A stretch of 64,000 nt of DNA from Enterobacterales bacterium CwR94 (GTDB lineage: Bacteria > Pseudomonadota > Gammaproteobacteria > Enterobacterales > Enterobacteriaceae): positions 248,001-312,000 of the forward strand of contig KZ478062.1 in the NCBI GenBank assembly GCA_002837195.1, read 5' to 3'. The notes below the pieces were generated by a model. That model did no database searches and had not been told where the DNA came from. It saw nothing but the letters and a program-made list of their open reading frames with translations. This document shows, one piece after another, positions 36,047 through 44,633 of this stretch. The position numbers were made by a program, and so were the translations under genes. Each line of letters begins with the position of its first letter. Position 1 is the stretch's first letter.

Positions 36047-36073
36047 TAAAGTTATGCCTGGTGATGCCGATAA
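36047..36073 (+). promoter_or_regulatory. Flagellar sigma-28 (FliA) promoter of pdeH
   Basis: TAAA at 36047-36050, exactly 15 bases, then GCCGATAA at 36066-36073: a perfect match to the FliA consensus (TAAA-N15-GCCGATAA). It lies 52 bp upstream of the pdeH start. E. coli yhjH/pdeH is a known class 3 flagellar gene. Confidence 0.93.
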
Positions 36074-36124
36074 TCGCATGACGGGAGGCCGACGGCAGTC
36101 TCATCATTTAAGGATGCAATCATC

Positions 36125-36904
36125 ATGATGCTGAAGTACATCAGTCATCCCTTGCCTTCCGCAGCGAGCTTGCAGGCGCAGCAGGAAGAGCGGATGTACT
36201 GGAGGCAGTGTCAGCGTATTTACACGTTCCAGCCTATCTATTTGACCAGTGGCGCGCTGATGGCAATCGAACTGCTTACCGCGGTGTGGCATCCCTCCGC
36301 GCCGGAAAAGCGACTGTCACCGGAACTCTATTTTGCACGCATCGATATTGCGCAGCGGTTAGTGGTGGTGCGTGAACAGCTTGCGCTGCTGCTGGAGTGG
36401 AACGGGTATTTTTGCAATCACGGGCTGCTGGCCTCGGTGAATGTAGATGGCCCCACGCTGATGGCGCTGAATAAGTGTGCATTGATTCGCGGCTTGATTG
36501 CGCGTTTGCCCTGGGTGCGCTTCGAACTGGTGGAGCATCAGATACTGCCGCAGGATGAAATCTTTGCCCAGATGCCGCAGCTCGGCCCATTGTGGCTGGA
36601 TGATTTTGGGTCGGGGATGGCCAATTTCTCGGCTTTGCGTGAACAGCGCTACGACCATATCAAACTGTCGCGTGAGCTGTTTATGATGCTTCGGCGTTCA
36701 GAAGAGGGCCGTTCGCTGTTTTCAATGTTGCTGGCCCTGATCAACCGCTACTGCAAAGGGGTGATCGTGGAAGGCGTTGAAACGCGTGAAGAGTGGGAAC
36801 ACGTGCAAAATTCACCGGCTTTTGCCGCGCAAGGCTACTACTTCGCCCGCCCGCAGCCGTTTGATCAACTGGAAACCTTGCCGCTGAACCTGACTGAGGT
36901 ATAA
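36125..36904 (+). CDS. pdeH: PdeH, cyclic-di-GMP phosphodiesterase of the flagellar regulon
   Basis: 259 residues, a stand-alone EAL domain like E. coli YhjH (255 aa). Catalytic signatures are IELLTA (the EAL position is E-L-L, as in E. coli), VNVDGPT, FELVEH, LWLDDFGSGMANF and VEGVETREEW. AAGGA lies 12 bases before the first ATG; a second ATG follows directly. It lowers cyclic-di-GMP so that YcgR does not brake flagella, and so works against the cellulose operons nearby. It is transcribed from the sigma-28 promoter at 36047. Confidence 0.95.
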   Translation: MMLKYISHPLPSAASLQAQQEERMYWRQCQRIYTFQPIYLTSGALMAIELLTAVWHPSAPEKRLSPELYFARIDIAQRLVVVREQLALLLEWNGYFCNHGLLASVNVDGPTLMALNKCALIRGLIARLPWVRFELVEHQILPQDEIFAQMPQLGPLWLDDFGSGMANFSALREQRYDHIKLSRELFMMLRRSEEGRSLFSMLLALINRYCKGVIVEGVETREEWEHVQNSPAFAAQGYYFARPQPFDQLETLPLNLTEV

Positions 36905-36956
36905 ACCTGCTCCGTATCGACTATCTTTAATAAAGCGTCGAATCACGGAGGTAGGT

Positions 36957-39011
36957 ATGTCACGCACGGGAAAAGTGTTTAGTTGGACAGGCGGGATTTT
37001 ATTGTTGTTGGTTGTGGCGGTGGTGATTTTCATTGCCACTTTTGACTGGAATCGCCTGAAACCAACCATCAACCAGAAAGTCTCGACGGAGTTAAATCGT
37101 CCGTTTGCCATTCGTGGTGATTTGGGCGTGAAATGGGAACGGCATCGCGACGAACCCGGTTGGCGCAGTTGGGTTCCCTGGCCGCATGTGCATGCGGATG
37201 ACATTGTGCTGGGCAATCCGCCCACCATTCCAGACGTCACCATGGTGCAGCTCCAGCGCGTTGAAGCCACGCTGGCCCCGCTGGCGCTGTTAGGTAAGCA
37301 GGTGTATATCCCGTGGATCAAACTCACGCAGCCCGATGCCCGCCTGATTCAAACCGCAGATAAGCATAATAACTGGACTTTTAACCTCGCCAACAGCGAT
37401 GAATCCGCGAAGGATCAGCCGCCGTCGGCCTGGTCTTTCCGTCTGGATAACGTGGTGTTTGATCAGGGGAACATTCGCTACCGTGATGCCATCAACAGGG
37501 CTGACGTGCGCGTCACCGTGGACCCGTTGGGTAAACCCGTGCCTTATGCCCAGCTTGCCGGGGGCAAAGGGGATGAAAAGGGGGCTGCCGACTTTGTATT
37601 CGGTTGGCAGGCCAGCGGAACCTACAACAATGAGCGGCTGAGCGGCGACGGTAAAATCGGTGGCATGCTGGCGCTGCGCAGTGATGCGCATCCTTTCCCG
37701 GTGGCGGCCGACGTGCGCAATGGCACCACGCGTGTGCGTGTCGAGGGGACGGTCAGCGATCCTCTTAATCTCGGCGGGCTCGACCTGCGTTTGCGTTTCT
37801 CCGGCGATACGCTGGCCAACTTATATGGTCTGACCGGTGTGTTGCTACCTGATACACCGCCCTATGAAACCGACGGCCACCTTACCGCGCGCTTTCGTGA
37901 TGCGGGCGGCATGCGTTTTCGCTATGAGAAATTCAACGGCCACATCGGCGACAGCGATATTCACGGCACCTTAACCTATACCCAAAGCAAACCGCGCCCG
38001 CGCCTGGAAGGGGAACTCACCTCCCGCCAACTGCGGATGGCCGATTTAGGGCCGCTGATTGGCGTCAATTCGGGCAAAGGCAGCGAGAAAACGGAAAAAG
38101 CCAAAGCCGCGCGCGGTGATAAGTCTACGCAACCTGCCGACCGTGTCTTGCCGCACGACAAGTTTGATACCAAAAGCTGGGATGCGATGGATGCGGATGT
38201 GAAATTCCGTGGGGCGCGCATTGAACACAGTGACAAGCTGCCGATCAGCGATCTGTATACGCATCTGATCTTGAAGCAGGGCGATCTGCGCCTCGATCCG
38301 TTGCGCTTTGCCATTGCGGGCGGCAGCCTGAATGCCAGCATTCGTTTGGAAGGCAATCGCTCGCCAATGCAAGGGCGTGCCGATATCCACGCGCGCAATC
38401 TGCGGCTGAAACAATTGTTTGCTGATGTCACTGCCATGCAGAGCAGCCTGGGGCAGATCAACGGCGATGCAAAGCTCACCGGCAGCGGTAATTCCGTGGC
38501 CGATTTGCTGGCTACCAGCAATGGCGATCTCAAAGTGTTGATGAACGATGGCTTGATCAGCCGCAGCCTGATGGAAATCGTCGGCCTTAATGTGGGCAAC
38601 TACGTGGTGGGCAAGCTGTTTGGTGATGATGAAGTGGCGATTAACTGCGCCGCTGCCGATTTAGATATCCGCAACGGTCTCGCCCGTTCACGTTTGCTGG
38701 TGTTTGATACCGAAAATGCGGTGATCAATGTGACGGGTACCACCAACTTTGCCAATGAACGTTTGGATTTGTCGATCGATCCGGCGAGTAAAGGCATCCG
38801 CATTATTACGCTGCGTTCCCCGTTGTATGTGCGTGGCACCTTTAAAAATCCCGACGCGGGCGTAAAGGCGGGGCCGTTGATTGCGCGCGGCGCCGCTGCG
38901 GTGGCATTGGGTGCGGTGGTAGCACCGGCGGCTGCGCTGTTAGCGCTGATTTCGCCCAGCGAAGGCGACAGCAACCAATGTACCAACGTGTTACAACCGA
39001 AGAAAAAATAG
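36957..39011 (+). CDS. yhjG: YhjG, AsmA-family inner-membrane protein
   Basis: 684 residues (E. coli 686). An N-terminal membrane anchor (about 10-30: ILLLLVVAVVIFIATFDW) is followed by a large periplasmic beta-rich region typical of AsmA proteins, with LKPTINQKVSTELNRPFAIRGDLG near the start. The AsmA C-terminal core has LMNDGLISRSLMEIVGLNVGNY and ends with IIT-LRSPLYVRGTFKNP. AsmA-like proteins are now seen as bridge-type phospholipid transporters or envelope homeostasis factors; the specific role of YhjG is not settled. GGAGG lies six bases before the ATG. A strong bidirectional hairpin follows. Confidence 0.93.
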   Translation: MSRTGKVFSWTGGILLLLVVAVVIFIATFDWNRLKPTINQKVSTELNRPFAIRGDLGVKWERHRDEPGWRSWVPWPHVHADDIVLGNPPTIPDVTMVQLQRVEATLAPLALLGKQVYIPWIKLTQPDARLIQTADKHNNWTFNLANSDESAKDQPPSAWSFRLDNVVFDQGNIRYRDAINRADVRVTVDPLGKPVPYAQLAGGKGDEKGAADFVFGWQASGTYNNERLSGDGKIGGMLALRSDAHPFPVAADVRNGTTRVRVEGTVSDPLNLGGLDLRLRFSGDTLANLYGLTGVLLPDTPPYETDGHLTARFRDAGGMRFRYEKFNGHIGDSDIHGTLTYTQSKPRPRLEGELTSRQLRMADLGPLIGVNSGKGSEKTEKAKAARGDKSTQPADRVLPHDKFDTKSWDAMDADVKFRGARIEHSDKLPISDLYTHLILKQGDLRLDPLRFAIAGGSLNASIRLEGNRSPMQGRADIHARNLRLKQLFADVTAMQSSLGQINGDAKLTGSGNSVADLLATSNGDLKVLMNDGLISRSLMEIVGLNVGNYVVGKLFGDDEVAINCAAADLDIRNGLARSRLLVFDTENAVINVTGTTNFANERLDLSIDPASKGIRIITLRSPLYVRGTFKNPDAGVKAGPLIARGAAAVALGAVVAPAAALLALISPSEGDSNQCTNVLQPKKK

Positions 39012-39017
39012 GGCAGG

Positions 39018-39049
39018 CGACGCCCTCTCAGCGTGGTGAGAGGGCGTCG
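39018..39049. terminator. Bidirectional hairpin between yhjG and yhjE
   Basis: A perfect 13-bp stem (CGACGCCCTCTCA / TGAGAGGGCGTCG) with a 6-base loop, placed between two convergent stop codons. No long T-run on either side. Confidence 0.7.
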
Positions 39050-39057
39050 TATTGCGA

Positions 39058-40383
39058 TCAGTACAAGGTTTTGTGCTGAGTCTCTTTACACAGAATCAAG
39101 GCAATCAGCGTGAGCGTCGCCATGGAGGCCAGATAAACGCCCACCGCCCACAGGCCGTAGGTGCTGTTCAACCAGGTCGCAATGTAAGGGGCAACGGAGG
39201 CACCCAGAATGGACGACAGGTTGTACGAGAAAGAGGCCCCGGTGTAACGTACTTCCGTTGGGAACAGTTCAGGCAACAGCGCACCCATCGGGCCAAAGGT
39301 CAGGCCCATGATGCTCAGGCCGAGCAACAGGAACAGCATGACCACTGTCTGGCTGCCGGAACCCAGCAGCGTCGGGAACAGTAAACCAAACGCGATGATC
39401 AACAACGTAATGGTGATCATCGTTTTCCGCCGTCCAAAACGATCCGCCAGGACACCCGCAATCGGCACCATCACGCCAAAACCAATCACGGCCACCATCA
39501 GCATCCACAGGAAACTGTTGCGTGAAAAACCCAGCCCAGCCGGTGCAGGTGCCGTGCCGTAGCTCATGGAATACACGGTCATGATGTAAAACAGCGTGTA
39601 GGTTGCCAACATGATAAAGGTGCCGAGAATGGTCGGTTTCATGTGGTGTTTAAGCAGGGCGCCCATCGGCACACGAACCTGCTTATTCTCTTTCTGCACC
39701 TTGGCGAATACCGGTGTTTCATGCAGAGAGACGCGCACATACAGACCGACAATCACCAGTGCCGCAGACAGGATAAAAGGCACGCGCCAGCCCCAGCTCA
39801 TAAACTGGTCGTCAGTCAGCAGCCAGGAGAGCAACAGGAAGGTTCCGTTGGCAAAGAAGAAGCCAATCGGCGCACCCAGTTGCGGGAAGGAACCGTAAAA
39901 CGCCCGTTTTTTGGCGGGCGCATTCTCGGTCGCCAGCAGGGCGGCACCGCCCCATTCGCCCCCTAAGCCCAGACCCTGCCCAAAGCGGGCCAGCGCCAGC
40001 AGTAACGGTGCCCAAACGCCAATGGTGGCGTAGCCTGGCAGCAGGCCGATCACCACGGTGGAAATCCCCATGGTCAGCAGCGAGGCAACCAGCGTGACTT
40101 TACGCCCAACGCGATCGCCAAAGTGACCAAATACCGCAGAACCAATCGGACGTGCCACAAAGGCGATAGCAAAGGTCGCCAGTGATTGCAGCGTGGCAAC
40201 GGTGGGATCGCCCTGTGGAAAGAAGATGTGTGGAAAAATAATCACGGCGGCAGTGGCGTAAATATAGAAATCGAAAAACTCGATGGCTGTGCCGACCAGG
40301 GAAGCAACAAGCACTTTACCGCGTGAGTTGACGGGAGCAGCATCCTGCTCGTTTTCTAATGGGGGTGCGATGGTGGCTTGCAT
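39058..40383 (-). CDS. yhjE: YhjE, major facilitator superfamily metabolite:H+ symporter
   Basis: 441 residues with 12 predicted membrane helices; closely matches E. coli YhjE (440 aa). MFS signatures: GHFGDRVGRK (loop 2-3), LARFGQGLGLGGEWGGAALLATENAP, and LADRFGRRK (loop 8-9). It belongs to the metabolite:H+ symporter branch with ShiA and ProP. The substrate of YhjE is unknown. It is convergent to yhjG; its promoter lies in the 305-bp gap to yhjD. Confidence 0.93.
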   Translation of the reverse strand: MQATIAPPLENEQDAAPVNSRGKVLVASLVGTAIEFFDFYIYATAAVIIFPHIFFPQGDPTVATLQSLATFAIAFVARPIGSAVFGHFGDRVGRKVTLVASLLTMGISTVVIGLLPGYATIGVWAPLLLALARFGQGLGLGGEWGGAALLATENAPAKKRAFYGSFPQLGAPIGFFFANGTFLLLSWLLTDDQFMSWGWRVPFILSAALVIVGLYVRVSLHETPVFAKVQKENKQVRVPMGALLKHHMKPTILGTFIMLATYTLFYIMTVYSMSYGTAPAPAGLGFSRNSFLWMLMVAVIGFGVMVPIAGVLADRFGRRKTMITITLLIIAFGLLFPTLLGSGSQTVVMLFLLLGLSIMGLTFGPMGALLPELFPTEVRYTGASFSYNLSSILGASVAPYIATWLNSTYGLWAVGVYLASMATLTLIALILCKETQHKTLY

Positions 40384-40688
40384 AACTCATTCTTATATGT
40401 AAATAACAGTAAATAGGCATATTACGCAGTGAAAATGCGCGATTCAATGGTGAAAAATGGCGCTTATCGCAGCAAATCACGGCGAAAAGTCGATAATTTT
40501 CATAAATCTGAGGTTTGTGGGGGATGGCAGGGTAAAAGCAGGGTTTAGTGGCGTGATTCACTACAAAAGAGGGAAATAAAAGTACGAGGTTGAGCGTTTA
40601 TCCTGTTTTCTGGATAAATAATCGCCAAACAACAGATTTTTCTGCGGTTTTGAACGGAAAGCAGGCCACCTCGCGGTAGCCTGAAGTC
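40384..40688 (-). promoter_or_regulatory. Gap between yhjD and yhjE
   Basis: 305 bp without a gene; the 63- and 81-codon ORFs across it have no coding features. It should hold the yhjE promoter near its left end and the yhjD terminator at its right end. A 7-bp inverted repeat (TTTATCC / GGATAAA, 40597-40618) is the only other structure seen. Confidence 0.45.
40662..40683 (-). terminator. Putative terminator after yhjD
   Basis: Read leftward: CAGGCTACC, loop GCGA, GGTGGCCTG (one G-T pair), then CTTTCC. It starts six bp after the yhjD stop. Confidence 0.55.
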
Positions 40689-41687
40689 TCACGGTTTTTC
40701 GCCAGGCGCATGCACTTGCGGATCGTCTTTGTATTTCGCCGTGGCGATCCACGCCGCGCAGAACAGCGTCAGACGGGCAAAGAAGTAGAAAAAGGCCATC
40801 AGTCCCAGCACGGAACCAAAGGCGGCACCGGAAGGAGAACTGGCGAGCTTAGGCAACGTCAGTGTCATCACAAACTTAATCACTTCAAAACCGATTGCTG
40901 CCAGCAAGGTGCCCCGCAACAGCGCTTTTTTACGCGGTTTGTGGCGTGGCAGAATCCAGAAGATCCACAAAAACAGCAGATAGTTGGCAATAATCGAAAT
41001 GGTCAGCGCAATCAGCGTCATCGCAGGGCGAAGCCATTCAATATCTTGTAATCCCAGCGCATTCACGATAGCGGCTTGGGCGGCCCCGGCAACGGAGGTC
41101 AGGCTGAGTGTCACCACCAGCGCCAGCATCAGTCCGATCAGCGAGACCACATCACGCAGATACTTTTTCCAAAAAACTTCTTCATCTTCGGGCGCACGTT
41201 CCCACACATCGCGAGATTGCGCGCGAATCGCCTCGCGCAGATTGCCCATCCAGTTAATACCGGAATAGAGCGCAATCGCCAGGCCGGTCAAACCCACGGT
41301 GGTACGCTGCTGTACGGCGGTATTCACGGTGCTTTTTAGCGTATTGGCGAGGCCCGGATCGCTGATGCTGCCGACGATCTTATCGATCAGCTCGGTTAAC
41401 AAGGTTTCGTTTGAGGCCAGCACAAAGCCGACGGCGGCAAACGACACCATTAAAATAGGGATCAGTGATAAAAAGGAGAAGTAGGTGATCGCGGCACCAA
41501 ACTGGCTACCCAGACGATCGTTAAAGCGGTTGAGGGCGCGAATAAAATGGGCGACCGCGTGGATCTCTTTAAACCAACTGACAAAGCGAGAGATCAACGT
41601 GATCGAGTGATCGACCCGTTTGACACCCGTTTTGATATTGATAAGCGGCTGCTCCGCCTGGTCTTTCTCCTGATGATTGTCCGTCAT
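40689..41687 (-). CDS. yhjD: YhjD, YihY/BrkB-family inner-membrane protein
   Basis: 332 residues with six membrane helices. It matches E. coli YhjD, including FNDRLGSQFGAAITYFSFLSLIPILMV, LYSGINWMGNLREAIRAQSRDVWER and GAAFGSVLGLMAFFYFFARLTLFCAAW. E. coli YhjD mutants (an R-to-C change) suppress Kdo2-lipid A loss, so a role in lipid A precursor export has been proposed. The ATG at 41687 is chosen by homology; the longer ORF to 41771 would overlap yhjC. It lies 47 bp downstream of yhjC on the same strand. Confidence 0.92.
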   Translation of the reverse strand: MTDNHQEKDQAEQPLINIKTGVKRVDHSITLISRFVSWFKEIHAVAHFIRALNRFNDRLGSQFGAAITYFSFLSLIPILMVSFAAVGFVLASNETLLTELIDKIVGSISDPGLANTLKSTVNTAVQQRTTVGLTGLAIALYSGINWMGNLREAIRAQSRDVWERAPEDEEVFWKKYLRDVVSLIGLMLALVVTLSLTSVAGAAQAAIVNALGLQDIEWLRPAMTLIALTISIIANYLLFLWIFWILPRHKPRKKALLRGTLLAAIGFEVIKFVMTLTLPKLASSPSGAAFGSVLGLMAFFYFFARLTLFCAAWIATAKYKDDPQVHAPGEKP

Positions 41688-41734
41688 GAACTGATAGCGT
41701 CCTGTTAAGTCGTCAAAATAAAAGTATAGCCTGC

Positions 41735-42634
41735 TCAGCGTAGGTAGTGTTTTAACACCTGGCTCAGCCACTCCATAAACACATGCACGCGGCGCGCCAA
41801 ATTGCGGCGGTGTGGGTACAGCAGAGAGACCGGCATGGGCTTGGCACGAAAACCCGGTAATACCTCAATCAACGTGCCTTGTTGCAGTGCCTGGGCAACG
41901 CCGATGCGTGGCACCTGAATAATCCCTAATCCTGCCAGACAGGCTGCGCGGTAAGTCTCTGTGCTGTTTACCGTCACGACGCCTCCGCTGGTCAGAAAAT
42001 GGCTCTGTTTGCCATCGAAGTATTCAAAGCCTTCCGTGGCCACGCCCAGATGCTGGCTGTAATGCACCAGCGCGTGCTGGGATAAGTCTTCCGGGGTTTC
42101 CGGATACCCAAAGCGCGCCAGATAATCAGGGCTGGCGCAGTTCAGCATCTGCAATTCCCCCAGTGAGCGCAATATCAGCCCGGAATCTTTGGGGGTGCCA
42201 ACGCGCACCACACAGTCGAACCCTTCGCGGATCACATCGACCAGACGGTCGCTGCTGCTCAGCTCCAGCTCAATGCCGGGATACTGCTGCAAAAACTGTG
42301 GCAACTGCGGGATCACATGTTCGGTGGCCACGCTGACCGGCATATCCACGCGCAATCGGCCGCTCAGGGTCTTGGGATCCTGACGAAACAGCGAATTCAT
42401 TTCATCCAGCGTCGACAGGAGATCGCGACAGCGCTCGTAATAGACCAGCCCATCCTGAGTAAGTTGCACACGGCGGGTGGTGCGATGCAGCAAGCGCGCA
42501 CCTATGTCGTTTTCCAGCGCCACAATTTGCCGCGAGACACTGCCTTTCGGGACGCCGAGGCTGTCTGCCGCGCGGGAGAAACTTTCCATTTCTGCCACGC
42601 GCACAAACATCTGCATTGCATGAATTTTATCCAT
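41735..42634 (-). CDS. yhjC: YhjC, LysR-family transcriptional regulator
   Basis: 299 residues. The N-terminal winged helix-turn-helix (MDKIHAMQMFVRVAEMESFSRAADSLGVPKGS...) is followed by a linker helix and the effector domain. It aligns along its length with E. coli YhjC (PGIELELSS, GFDCVVRVG, CASPDYLARFGYP, GLGIIQVPRI). It lies upstream of yhjD as in E. coli and divergent from an SDR gene, which is its likely target here. A GATTG-N11-CAATC site is in the shared gap. The effector is unknown. Confidence 0.9.
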   Translation of the reverse strand: MDKIHAMQMFVRVAEMESFSRAADSLGVPKGSVSRQIVALENDIGARLLHRTTRRVQLTQDGLVYYERCRDLLSTLDEMNSLFRQDPKTLSGRLRVDMPVSVATEHVIPQLPQFLQQYPGIELELSSSDRLVDVIREGFDCVVRVGTPKDSGLILRSLGELQMLNCASPDYLARFGYPETPEDLSQHALVHYSQHLGVATEGFEYFDGKQSHFLTSGGVVTVNSTETYRAACLAGLGIIQVPRIGVAQALQQGTLIEVLPGFRAKPMPVSLLYPHRRNLARRVHVFMEWLSQVLKHYLR

Positions 42635-42701
42635 CGAAAAGGCCCATTGTTGTTGCTGATGAAACAGTGAAGCGCATTTCAGCTTATTTATCGCCTAATT
42701 T

Positions 42702-42722
42702 GATTGCAATATGCTGTCAATC
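42702..42722. promoter_or_regulatory. Candidate LysR-type operator between yhjC and the SDR gene
   Basis: GATTG (42702-42706), 11 bases, CAATC (42718-42722). Inverted arms with this spacing are typical of LysR regulators, and it lies in a divergent lysR/target gap. Confidence 0.45.
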
Positions 42723-42750
42723 GCACGTTATTCACTCAATGGAGATCACC

Positions 42751-43509
42751 ATGACACGTAAAATTGCTTTGATCACCGGCGGCAGCCGCGGTTTAGGTAA
42801 GAGCGCAGCGCTAAAACTGGCTGCAAAGGGCACGGATATCATTTTGACGTGGCAATCGCGTCAACAAGATGCGTTGGCCGTGGTTAGCGAAATTGAAGCC
42901 TTAGGTGGCCGTGCCGTCGCGCTGCAACTGGATGTCGGCGACAGCAGCAGCTTTGCCGCCTTTCAGGTGGCGGTGCAAGCAGCACTGCGCAGCGTATGGA
43001 ATCGGGAACGTTTTGATTATTTATTGAACAATGCGGGCATCGGTATCAATGTCCCGTTTGCCGAAACCAGTGAAGAACAGTTTGATACCCTGATGAATAT
43101 CCATTTAAAAGGGCCCTTTTTCCTGACGCAGAGCTTGTTGCCGCTGCTGAATGACGGCGGACGCATCCTGAATGTCTCAACCGGTTTAGCGCGTTTCACC
43201 CTGCCAGGCTACGGCGCTTATGCTGCGATGAAAGGGGCGATGGAGGTGCTGACGCGCTACCAGGCGAAAGAGCTGGGCAGCCGTGGTATTGCCGTCAATA
43301 TCCTGGCCCCTGGCGCGGTTGAGACCGATTTCCGGGGCGGACACGTCCGCGATACGCCTGAGATGAATAAGCTGATTGCATCACAAACTGCGCTGGGTCG
43401 CGTTGGCCTGCCGGATGACATTGGTGATGCCGTGGCGCTGCTCCTCAGTGATGAAGCTGGTTGGATCAATGCGCAGCGCGTGGAAGCCTCTGGCGGCATG
43501 TTCCTGTAA
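42751..43509 (+). CDS. Short-chain dehydrogenase/reductase
   Basis: 252 residues, classical SDR: cofactor motif TGGSRGLG (about 9-16), NNAG (about 92-95), catalytic Ser in NVSTG and YAAMK (YxxxK). The loop LTWQSRQ after beta-2 favours NADP(H). Start: the ATG at 42751 with GGAG six bases upstream; the long ORF from 42616 runs back over yhjC and is not used. Divergent from the LysR gene yhjC, a common regulator/oxidoreductase pairing. The substrate is unknown. Confidence 0.9.
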   Translation: MTRKIALITGGSRGLGKSAALKLAAKGTDIILTWQSRQQDALAVVSEIEALGGRAVALQLDVGDSSSFAAFQVAVQAALRSVWNRERFDYLLNNAGIGINVPFAETSEEQFDTLMNIHLKGPFFLTQSLLPLLNDGGRILNVSTGLARFTLPGYGAYAAMKGAMEVLTRYQAKELGSRGIAVNILAPGAVETDFRGGHVRDTPEMNKLIASQTALGRVGLPDDIGDAVALLLSDEAGWINAQRVEASGGMFL

Positions 43510-43605
43510 AGGAAACTGAAGGCGTGTAAAAAAGGGTCAATCCGGGTGTGGCGATGTTTCAATGTGCTAGGTTTTCAGGGGCTTAATTTAACAAGGAACC
43601 TGCAC

Positions 43606-44604
43606 ATGAAACGCCACGTCCTATTGTTACTGACCGCACTTCTTCCGCCTGCCTTCGCGCAGGCGGCACCCCCTTCGTACAATGCAATGCTGGAGGGATT
43701 CACCTATCCCTGGCCGGTGAACGAATTCACGTTCGAATCGCAAGGCAAAACCCTCAGCATGGCGTATATGGACCTCAAGCCGCAGCAGCCTAACGGGCAA
43801 ACGCTGGTGCTGATGCACGGTAAAAATTTCTGTGCAGCCACTTGGGAAAACACCGCACGGGAGCTGGTTGCACAGGGATACCGTGTGATCCTGCCGGACC
43901 AAATTGGTTTTTGTAAATCCAGTAAGCCAGAAGGTTATCAGTTCAGTTTTCAGCAGTTGGCGCTAAATACCCACGATCTCCTGACCCAGCTTGGCGTTGC
44001 GCAGGCCACGGTCATGGGCCACTCGATGGGCGGCATGTTGGCAACGCGCTATGCGCTGATGTATCCCCAGCAAACGCAGCGCCTGGTGTTGGTGAATCCC
44101 ATTGGTCTTGAGGACTGGAAAGCCCTTGGCGTGCCGTGGCAGAGCATCGACAAATCTTTCCAGGGCGAGCTGAAAACCACGTTTGATTCGATCAAAAAGT
44201 ACCAGCAATCAACCTATTATGCTGGCGAATGGAAGCCGGAATACGATCACTGGGTGAATATGCAGGCGGGCATGTACAACGGCCCGGATAAAGAAGTGGT
44301 GGCGTGGCAACAGGCACAAACCACCGACATGGTTTATAACCAACCGGTGGTGTATGAATTCCCACATTTGAAAATGCCTACGCTGTTACTGATTGGCGAT
44401 AAAGACAATACCGCGATCAATAAAGCCCTGGCACCTGATGCATTAAAGCCTTCACTGGGGAATTATCCTGAACTGGGTAAACGCGCGGCGGAAGCCATAC
44501 CGCATGCCACGCTGGTGAATTTCCCGCATTTGGGGCATTCGCCGCAAATTCAGGATCCACAGGCGTTTAATCGGGCGCTGCTGGGCTGGCTCAAGCAGGG
44601 CTAA
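43606..44604 (+). CDS. Secreted alpha/beta hydrolase
   Basis: 332 residues with a signal peptide (MKRHVLLLLTALLPPAFAQA, cut near 21), so periplasmic or exported. Fold motifs are HGKNF (about 71, oxyanion region), nucleophile Ser140 in GHSMGG, an acid in LIGDKDNTA (about 266) and His in FPHLGHSPQ (about 313). Start: the ATG at 43606 with AAGGA upstream. It lies 96 bp after the SDR gene; it may share transcription but has room for its own promoter. The substrate (ester, epoxide or other) cannot be told. Confidence 0.86.
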   Translation: MKRHVLLLLTALLPPAFAQAAPPSYNAMLEGFTYPWPVNEFTFESQGKTLSMAYMDLKPQQPNGQTLVLMHGKNFCAATWENTARELVAQGYRVILPDQIGFCKSSKPEGYQFSFQQLALNTHDLLTQLGVAQATVMGHSMGGMLATRYALMYPQQTQRLVLVNPIGLEDWKALGVPWQSIDKSFQGELKTTFDSIKKYQQSTYYAGEWKPEYDHWVNMQAGMYNGPDKEVVAWQQAQTTDMVYNQPVVYEFPHLKMPTLLLIGDKDNTAINKALAPDALKPSLGNYPELGKRAAEAIPHATLVNFPHLGHSPQIQDPQAFNRALLGWLKQG

Positions 44605-44611
44605 ACGCAAA

Positions 44612-44631
44612 GGGTGGGGCGTGCCCCACCC
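44612..44631. terminator. Hairpin between convergent hydrolase and PhzF genes
   Basis: GGGTGGGGC, 2-base turn, GCCCCACCC; a 9-bp inverted repeat between two convergent stops, with a TTTGCGTTT tail on the minus strand. Confidence 0.6.
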
Positions 44632-44633
44632 GC

